A stretch of DNA of 64,000 nt from Edaphochlamys debaryana. Taxonomy: Eukaryota > Chlorophyta > Chlorophyceae > Chlamydomonadales. How positions within the stretch are numbered: position 1 is the stretch's first letter; each line of letters begins with the position of its first letter. The translations under genes and the position numbers were made by a program. The stretch is from positions 1,364,001 through 1,428,000 of the forward strand of contig JAEHOE010000010.1 in the NCBI GenBank assembly GCA_016858145.1, in the 5' to 3' direction. The notes beneath the pieces were generated by a model that was given only the letters and a program-made list of their open reading frames with translations, ran no database searches and had not been told where the DNA came from. This document shows, one piece after another, positions 56,970 to 64,000 of this stretch.

Positions 56970-57592
56970 TGCCGTCACGCCAGCAGACCCAATGACGCAT
57001 TGGTTCCCCCCAAACGCGCCCGCCGCCCGTGAACTGCACTGCCGTGCAATTACTTGGTGCACTCCGCTCCCCCCATACCCCTCACCACCTCACTGCTGTG
57101 CATGCACCGCTAGCGCTACCTTGGATAGATCCCCACCAAATGTCTGCTCCAGTTCTCTCTCGCTAGCATACGGTAGCCGCATTCCTCAAAACAGGCCCGT
57201 ACGCAACGGACAGGCCAGCAGCGGGGCCCATTGCTTGGCGCCCCTTTCACACTCGATCGCCACAACAAGGGTGAATGTTCTCCTTAGGCAGGGGGACACA
57301 GCCTCGGCCTCCTCCCCCCTGTTTCACCCCTCACCACCGAGCAACCGACCCCCACAACGAACACAAGGAACGCACCAACGCACCACCTTTGTGCCAGCAC
57401 CTATCGCGTCTCACGTCATGCGCAGTCGCGCCTCTGCAACCTGACGCCTTTAGTCCATCAATCATGTACAGCCCTCCACCAACTGATGGTCCACGTCAAA
57501 GACGCCCGCGGTCAAGACTTCCGTGGTCAGCTCATTTCCCAATCACACCGAGCAGAGCCCCGTCAGACGTGTTCCGAGCCTGCAACTAGTCA

Positions 57593-60500
57593 TCAGGACG
57601 CCTGCGGCGCAGCCGCGGCGGCACGCGACGGCCTGCGGCGCAGCACCCCCAGCCTGATCGCCGCGCGCCTCGTCACCTTGCCCTCCACCGCCTCCGCCGC
57701 CCCCTTGGCGGCCTTGGCCGCACCGCCCGGGGCAGCGAGCGCCGCGCGGCGCACCGCGCCCTCGCGTGCCTTGCGGGCCCAGGCCGCGCGCCAGCGGGGC
57801 CGCAGCAGCAGGGGCTGCCGGTGGACGACCGCCACGCGGCGGGCCAGCAGCTCCAACGCGCGGGTAATCGTGGGCCGCAGCTTCTCTTCCACGTCCGCCG
57901 CCTGCCCCGTGTACGCGGAGCTCAGCGCCTGCAGGAGCTCCTCGCTGGGCCACACCCTGCGCGGGAGGGAGGCGCGAGACACGGGTGAAGAGACTGGCCA
58001 CATTTTGAATCGGACTGGAGCCCCCGAGGTCCTTCTAGCCAACTCAACCCTGCGGGCAACTCAGGCGTCACGCCCGAACCGGGACCGAAACTGCCCCGCG
58101 GCCGCGGTTTACCCCGAAACGAACCCGCGCACCTGAGCCAGAGCAGGCCCTGCAGCGCCATCGCCACTTCACGGCCGCGCATCTCCGGCACTGTCTGCAG
58201 CGCCCTCGCCGCCAGGGCGCTCCGCCAGGGCCCCGGCAGCCACAGCCGCAGGCGGCCCGCGGCCCACGCGTAAGACGCCACCAGGCTGGCCGGCAGCTCG
58301 GGCAACATGGGCAGCGTGTGGCTGTGGGAGGGATAGGGAGAGCAAGAACCGTCAGACAGCGTCAGACAGGATGCGATATTAGCAGGCGGGCGGGGACATG
58401 TCAAAGCTCGCTATGCGCACTTGGCCTGGAGATCTCCTGAGCAAGTATACACAGGCGACAATGAGCAGCAGACGCCGCCGGCTCACCTGAAGAACTGGTT
58501 GCGGAACTCTGCCGGCAGGGTCTTGAGCCCCACCCGCACCGCGGCCCACATCAGCGCACTCAGCTCCACCGCGGTGAGCGAAGCCACACACACTGGCCTC
58601 GCCGCCGCTGCCGCCGCGTCGCCTCCGACCTCCGGCACCGGCCCCGCCGCCGCCACGGCCTTCGCCACCAGACGCTCAACCGCCTCAGCCGCCGGCGACG
58701 GCACCTCCTGCGCCGCGGCCTTGCGGCCGCGGCGGCGGCCGCCGGACACAGCCGAAGGCTCCGCCGCCTCAGCGGCGGTTGCGGCCGGGCCGGCCGCCAG
58801 CAGGGCGAGGCAGCGGCTGACGAGCTGGCGTGCCACGGTGCCTGGGCCCATGCAGCCGGCCGAGTAGGCAATGAGCACGACGGCGGGCAGCGGCAGGCGG
58901 GGCAGGCGCGGCAGCAGGCGCAGAGCGAGGTCCTCGGCCTGCGGGCCGATCGCCTCGTCTTGCACCCGGGCCAGGGCGTGAAGCACCACCGTCCAGTCCT
59001 GACGGTAGGGCAAGGTGAGGGAAACGAGAAGGTTACAAGAAGGGAAAAACAGGAAAACATCTGCACAGGAAGGCGCCGCGGGTTGTGGTGGAACCCCCCC
59101 GGTTTCGTAGCTTCCCGCCCTGGTTACCTGAGGGCCAAACTCGCGGCTGCGAGCGGCGATCTGCTGCACCGCGTCCTCCAGCCAGTCGCTGGGCGGCGTG
59201 TGGCGCATGCCCGCAAAGCCGCTCAGCATGGCAGCCAGCTCGTGCGGCCTCATTAGCGGCACCTGAAGGAGGCAAGACGGAACAGCCGCAACCGACTTGG
59301 CACAGACAACCTACCAAGCCAACGTCGCATCACGTGGAGGGCCGGCGCTCGCAACCAGCCAGGACAGCCCCGTCCTGGTGCTTCAGCTGTGCATTAGCTC
59401 AGTCGTGCGGACCCGTCTCTCGCTCTTCGACGCCCACGCGCGAACGCACCTTGCGGAATGTGGCCACCTCGAGCGCCTGCAGCTGCGGCCCGGTCAGCCG
59501 CACGCGCCACTTGCCCAATGCCCACACGCCGAGGGCGAGCTGCGACGGCTCCGCGCCGCCCGCCAGCGTCTCCAGGCGCCGCGCGAAGGCCAGCGCCAGG
59601 GGCGAGTCGGGAGCCACGGGCACTCCCATCTGCACCAGCGCCCAGGACACGTTGCAGAGGTCTTGGCCGCTGCTGGAGCCGAGCAGCCGGGGCGCAGCCG
59701 CGAGGGCCGCGGAAAGCCAGGCCGCCGTGGCAGAGCCGGGCGGCGCGGTGCGGAATGGCAGGCGCAGCTTGGCGGCGCCGTAGAGGCACTGCGCCAAGTC
59801 GCGGGCAGCGAAGGACGGAAGCCGCGCGGCGGCCGCGGCCGCGAAGGCCTCCTGCCACGCGTCCGAGGGGCGCAGCTGCGGGCAGCGGGAACGGCACGGC
59901 AAACTCAGGCCAGGGAGTGGGGACGCTGTCATTGCACGGCAAAACCTGGGCTATACGCCTCTAGCCTAGCGAAGGACGCGTCCGCAGCCAGGACGCTATC
60001 ACCGCAGGGCCGCAACCCTCCTGTAGCTCGTTGCCCACGGGCCAATAAGCATATGGCAAACCGGCATATAGCCGAATCCCACGCTCCCACCCCAGCCCGA
60101 ACTCGCACCTGCAGCACCGCCAGGCTCCAGGCCATGTTGCTGAGCTCCTGGGCGTTGGCCTCGGGCAGGCGGGCGGCTGCGGCCGCCAGCAGCCCCTGGG
60201 CCAGCTCGCCGCCGGGGCGAGGCGCGTAGCCCAGCGTCGCCAGCGCGTACATGAGGTTGGAGACCTCCTGCGAGGTGAAGGGCGGCGCCGCCGGTCCCGA
60301 CCCAGATGCCGCCTGGGCCTGGGCCTGCCATGCGGCCAGGCGTGAGGCCACGATGCCCACCAGGATTTCCATGCCCTCGGGGTTGAGGCGGTAGCCCATG
60401 CGCGCCAGGCACCACAGCACGTTCGCAACGGACTGGTTGCTCGCCTGCGGAGGGTGCAGGGCAGTAGGGCGTCAAGTGCTTTCCCTAGTGGGTGTTGAGG

Positions 60501-63500
60501 GGCAGGGGGTTACGGTGCGGATCGCGGGCGAGCACAGAAAGCAGCAAGTGCAAGGCAGGGGAGGGGCTGGTGTCAGGACCCGGAGTGTGACGGAAGCTGC
60601 ACGCACCTCCGCCGCAGCATCGCGGTGGAAGTGGTTGACCAGGCCCGACATCCAGCCGGGCGGCGGCCGCGCGCCCAGCGTGCAGAGCCCGTGCAGGAGC
60701 GAGCTGACGGCCTGCGGGGAACGAATCGACCAGGTTCAGGGGCTCAATAGGGTGCTGCATCGGCCCGGGTGCACACCACAACCCTCATCGTGCCGCGAAA
60801 ACGGCAAACCCCAGCTGCCTGTTAGCAGGCCGCACTCCGCGGATTGGAGCTGGGCCCAGGACGATAGGCTAGATCAAGCCCCACCTGAGGCCCCAGCTCG
60901 TTCACGCGGCGCCCCGTGGCCGCCACCACGTCTGACAGCCAGTCGGCGGGCGGGCGGGCCTGATCCGGGTGGGCCGCCGACAGCGCCCACACCTGCAAGG
61001 CCCAGAAGGTCAAAAGAGCGTCAGCCTGAGACGCAGGTGGTTGCTTCCTGGGCCTTCGTGGGCCTCCCTCCCTTCAATTGCACGGACAACGGCTAACTAA
61101 CAACGGCATAACGGTGAACGGCCAGCTCACCATGGTCGCCAGGTTGCGCGGCTCCGTGGCATCCAGCTGCGCCGCACGGACCCTGCCGTACACGCAAGTC
61201 ATCACGCCGGCCGGCAGCGGCCGCGAGACCACCGCCGCCGCCCACAGCACCACCGTCAGCGCCGCCGTCTCCACGCCCGGCGCGGGCCGCGTCGGGTCCG
61301 ACATGCGGAGCCGCAGGGCGGCGGTGCTCGCGCCCCACAGCGCCTCCACGGCCGCGCCCTCCGTGAACTTCATCACGGCCATAGCCCACAGCCCGTTGGC
61401 GATCGACTGGTCGGTGACCTCCCCCTCACGGCCGGCCTCCGCCATCGCTCCGGTCATCGTTCCCGCCGAGCCTACACCGGGCCCGGAGCTTGTTGCCCTG
61501 CTGCGGGCCCCCGCCGCAGGCGTGCAGGCCGCCAGGCGATCCGCCAGCCGCGCCGCCAGCTGCGTCGCGAGCCGCGCCGTTGCCTCGGGGCGGCGCGTGT
61601 GCATGGCCATGAGCGCCAGGCTGCGGAGCATGCAGGAGCAGTCCGTGGCGATGGCGCGGGGGGCGGCCGCCGCGGCGCAGTCGTACCACGCCGCCATCCA
61701 GTCCTGCGCGGAGGGCAAGTAATCAACACCTCAGACCCAGAGCCTCGCGATCTTTCGACCCGTTCGTTGCAACGCGGTTGCCGCCACGCTACAAACGAGC
61801 TTCTCCGCTCGCTAAGCTTGCCCTTGTGCTGAAAGCGGTGCGGCCCGTGCGTGGCCCTGGCCCGCATCCCCGGCCCTACCTCGTCCGGCATCACGCCCAG
61901 CCGCTCCAGGGCCCACAGCGTGTTGGCGAGGTGCTGCGGCGCCAGCGCGCGCCGCTGCAGCAGCACGTAGCCCGCCGTCAGCGCCTCCTCCAGCCAGGCA
62001 TCGTCTGGCGCCACGCCGGCAGTCGCCAGCGCCCACAGCGTGTTGGCCACGTGCTGGGGCTCATACCTGCGCGGGGGCCAGCCAAGGTTACAAACTTTAT
62101 CGAGACACGAACAAGCAGTCGCCAAAGTACTGGCCGCAGAGGTCCTAATTTGAGGCCAGGCAGAAGCCCAGGCGGCTTGGAAATGGGGCGGAGCGCATAT
62201 GGCACAAGGCGGGACTCACCAGGGCAGCAGGGGGTAGGAGGCGGGCAGGAGCACGTCTCGGATGAAGGCCGAGCCCGAGGGTAGCCCCAGCCGCGCCAGC
62301 GCCCAAGTCATGTTGGAGACCTGGCGCGCGCGGTACTCGTGCATCGATGACCCCACCACCTCCAGCGCCGTGTCCTGCACGAGGGCCGCAGCCGAGGCGA
62401 TCGTCAGCGATGGGGCGAGCCCGTGTGGCTGCACGCACTTCCCACCCACGGTACACTCGACGGCTCTCCTTGAGGAGGGAGGGAGGGAACCCCCCCCCTG
62501 CCCCAGCATCCCGCTGGCGTCCCCTCGGGTGCTGCAGGCCCCCGTGCCTCCGGCCCACCTGCAGCTTCTGCAGCAGGGCCACGTCGGCGGCAGACTGGGG
62601 CGGCGAGGCCGTGACCCGCTGCGCCGCGTGCGTCAGCAGCGCCGCCGCGTTGAAGGGGTCCAGGCAGGGGCCGGCCCCGGGCGCAGATGCTGAGCCCGAG
62701 CCGCACAGGTCAGAAAGCAGACGAGGCAGCTGCCGCCAGTCCTGCAGGCGTGCCAGGGACCATAGGCGTGAGCAGACTGGAAAAGGTTTTATGGGGCCAA
62801 GCATATCCATACGTAGGGCGCATGAACCTAGCCACTCAGCTTAATAAAGGAAGAACCTTTGCATACCTTGACCGCCTTGATAGCCAGCGTGAGCTGCATG
62901 GGTCCCTGCTTGTACTGCTGCGGACGGGCGAAGGGCGAGGCGCGGGCCGGCGCAGCTGTCCCTGCGCCACGAGGCAGGCTGGGCCGGCCCAGGGGGGCCG
63001 GCGGAGGCACTACCCGTGACAGTGCAGACCGCCCCGACCGCTCCTGCTCCTCCAGCTCTTCCCGCTCTTCCCGCTCGGTGACTGTAAAGGCTGCGCCCGT
63101 GCTGGCACCCGCGGTAGGGCCGGTAACGCTCGCCCCAGCGCGCTTTGATGGGGCCAGCGAGGCTGCGAACGACGTCTTGTGCCCGTCAGTAGCCTCCGTC
63201 CTCGAGGGCTCTGCCTCTGCAAGAGGATCCTCGGGGGTGGGAGCTGCAGGAGCGTCAGAGTCTTCCTCGGCCCGTCGCCGCCGTCGGCGACGAAGGCGCG
63301 TGCCAGGGGGGGCAGCGGGCGACGCCTCCTGAAGCGCGCGGTAGCGCAGGGTCTCCAGCTCGGCTAAGCTGGGCATTGCATCAGGGATGGAGGTGGCGGT
63401 TGAGATAACCAGATCCGGGGGCAGAGGGCGCAGGCCTCCTGGCGTGCTTGATGCCGTGGCTGCAGCGGCCGCGGCCACAGAGCCAGGCGTGCGGTGGGGC

Positions 63501-63883
63501 GGCACTCCACGCCGGGTGGCATCCTGCGAGGGCAAGTGGGAATTGTAAGCACAAAAGAGCAGTGAGCGCTGGTCACTGAGCCCGCACGGCAAGAATCGCG
63601 CGACATGTGTGGCGGAAGCCCAAGCGGCCCCTGCGGTGGTGCGCCAGGGCCTCACCCGCTCCGGCGATGTGGAGCCATGATAGTTCCTCTGCTGGACCGA
63701 GCACCTGCACGTCAGCAGCGCGGCGTTGATGCACGGTTTGTGGGCCCTCGCTGATAGCCACACGCGCACCTCGCAAGAAGCCTCCCGGTTCTGCCCTGAC
63801 GCGCGCGATAGCCGGGAGCTGTCTGTGGCACGTGATAAGACGTGGAGCAGCCTGCGGAGCTGAGAGCACGGTCGCTCCAGCAC
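57593..63883 (-). CDS. Octotricopeptide-repeat (OPR) type organelle RNA-binding protein
   Basis: Fourteen exons in reverse order: 63883-63656, 63523-62867, 62741-62559, 62374-62220, 62066-61880, 61703-61131, 60992-60885, 60711-60607, 60444-60109, 59875-59450, 59262-59128, 58998-58487, 58321-58133 and 57956-57593. Phases are consistent throughout and give 1385 residues. Residues 1-70 are Arg/Ser-rich with few acids (MLERPCSQLRRLLHVLSRAT), like a transit peptide. After an Arg/Glu-rich linker, helical repeats run to near the C-terminus. Examples are HVANTLWALATAGVAPDD, QVSNMTWALARLGLPSG, SVANVLWCLARMGYRLNPEG, EVSNLMYALATLGYAPRPGG and RPHELAAMLSGFAGMRHTPP with SDWLEDAV. The xNxLWALAxLGxxP pattern is typical of OPR proteins, which bind chloroplast or mitochondrial transcripts and stabilise, process or activate them. 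No RAP or other C-terminal domain is seen. Target and compartment are unknown. Confidence 0.85.
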
Positions 63884-64000
63884 GCGAAGGGCATTCTAGT
63901 GGCCGGCCCCTGGCCGCGGGCGATATGACAGAGGCCTATAGCCACCCAATTGTCGGCCTAGCACAAGCAGAGGGCGTTGTGGTGAAACAAGAGAACACGG
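63884..64000 (-). promoter_or_regulatory. Upstream edge of the OPR gene
   Basis: 5' UTR or promoter sequence of the OPR gene; nothing recognisable in the 117 bases left in the window. Confidence 0.3.

Larger units (their letters stand above)
55091..57592. other. Repeat-rich intergenic region, no gene seen
   Basis: It contains copies of both dispersed repeat families, a CT-rich run near 55988, a 10-base tandem repeat at 56522-56555 and a candidate poly(A) signal for the OPR gene. Open frames are short and featureless. Confidence 0.45.

Overview
The window looks like nuclear DNA of a volvocine green alga (a Chlamydomonas, Gonium or Volvox relative). It is GC-rich. Genes are broken into many short exons with GT-AG and some GC-AG introns. 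Candidate TGTAA poly(A) signals follow several stops. The gene set includes a gametolysin-type (M11) wall/matrix protease with a Ser-Pro tail, an octotricopeptide-repeat organelle RNA factor and a UDP-arabinopyranose mutase. There is no bacterial gene organisation. All gene models below were spliced by hand from reading frame, splice motifs and phase. Total lengths divide by three in every complete model, but no transcript supports them.

Layout. 0.6-4.3 kb (+): M14 cytosolic-type carboxypeptidase. 5.3-5.8 kb (+): RNA polymerase II subunit RPB11. 6.7-8.6 kb (+): PAAT-like protein. 9.7-10.4 kb (-): retroelement remnant. 10.7-13.1 kb (-): MEKHLA/PAS-like domain joined to a WHEP domain. It is divergent from a twin-CX9C mitoribosomal mS37-like protein (13.5-14.1 kb, +). 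15.5-16.1 kb (-): 3CxxC zinc-finger protein. 17.2-20.5 kb (+): gametolysin-like metalloprotease.

21.3-36.1 kb is a tandem duplication. A spacer, a UDP-arabinopyranose mutase gene (RGP/UAM, - strand) and the translational GTPase gene HBS1 (+) occur once intact (26-36 kb). They occur once more as spacer + RGP + a two-exon HBS1 pseudogene (21.3-25.7 kb). The two RGP genes look identical, introns included, while the flanks have diverged, which suggests recent gene conversion.

39.1-42.9 kb (+): SpoU-type organellar rRNA 2'-O-methyltransferase (MRM1-like). 45.6-51.1 kb (-): very large low-complexity protein with a HARE-HTH domain. 51.4-54.0 kb (-): protein with two U-box-like domains. 57.6-63.9 kb (-): OPR-type protein of about 1385 residues in 14 exons. 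The gaps at 36-39, 43-45.6 and 54-57.6 kb carry no convincing gene but hold at least two dispersed repeat families. One family has a weak tRNA B-box-like motif and may be a SINE.

The genes do not form one pathway. They are ordinary housekeeping and organelle-expression genes: transcription (RPB11), ribosome rescue (HBS1), mitoribosome and organellar rRNA (mS37, MRM1, OPR), wall polysaccharide precursors (RGP), matrix proteolysis (M11) and ubiquitin ligation (U-box). The most notable points are the RGP-HBS1 duplication, the MEKHLA-WHEP fusion with a 32-nt apparent intron, the double U-box protein and the run of GC-AG introns.
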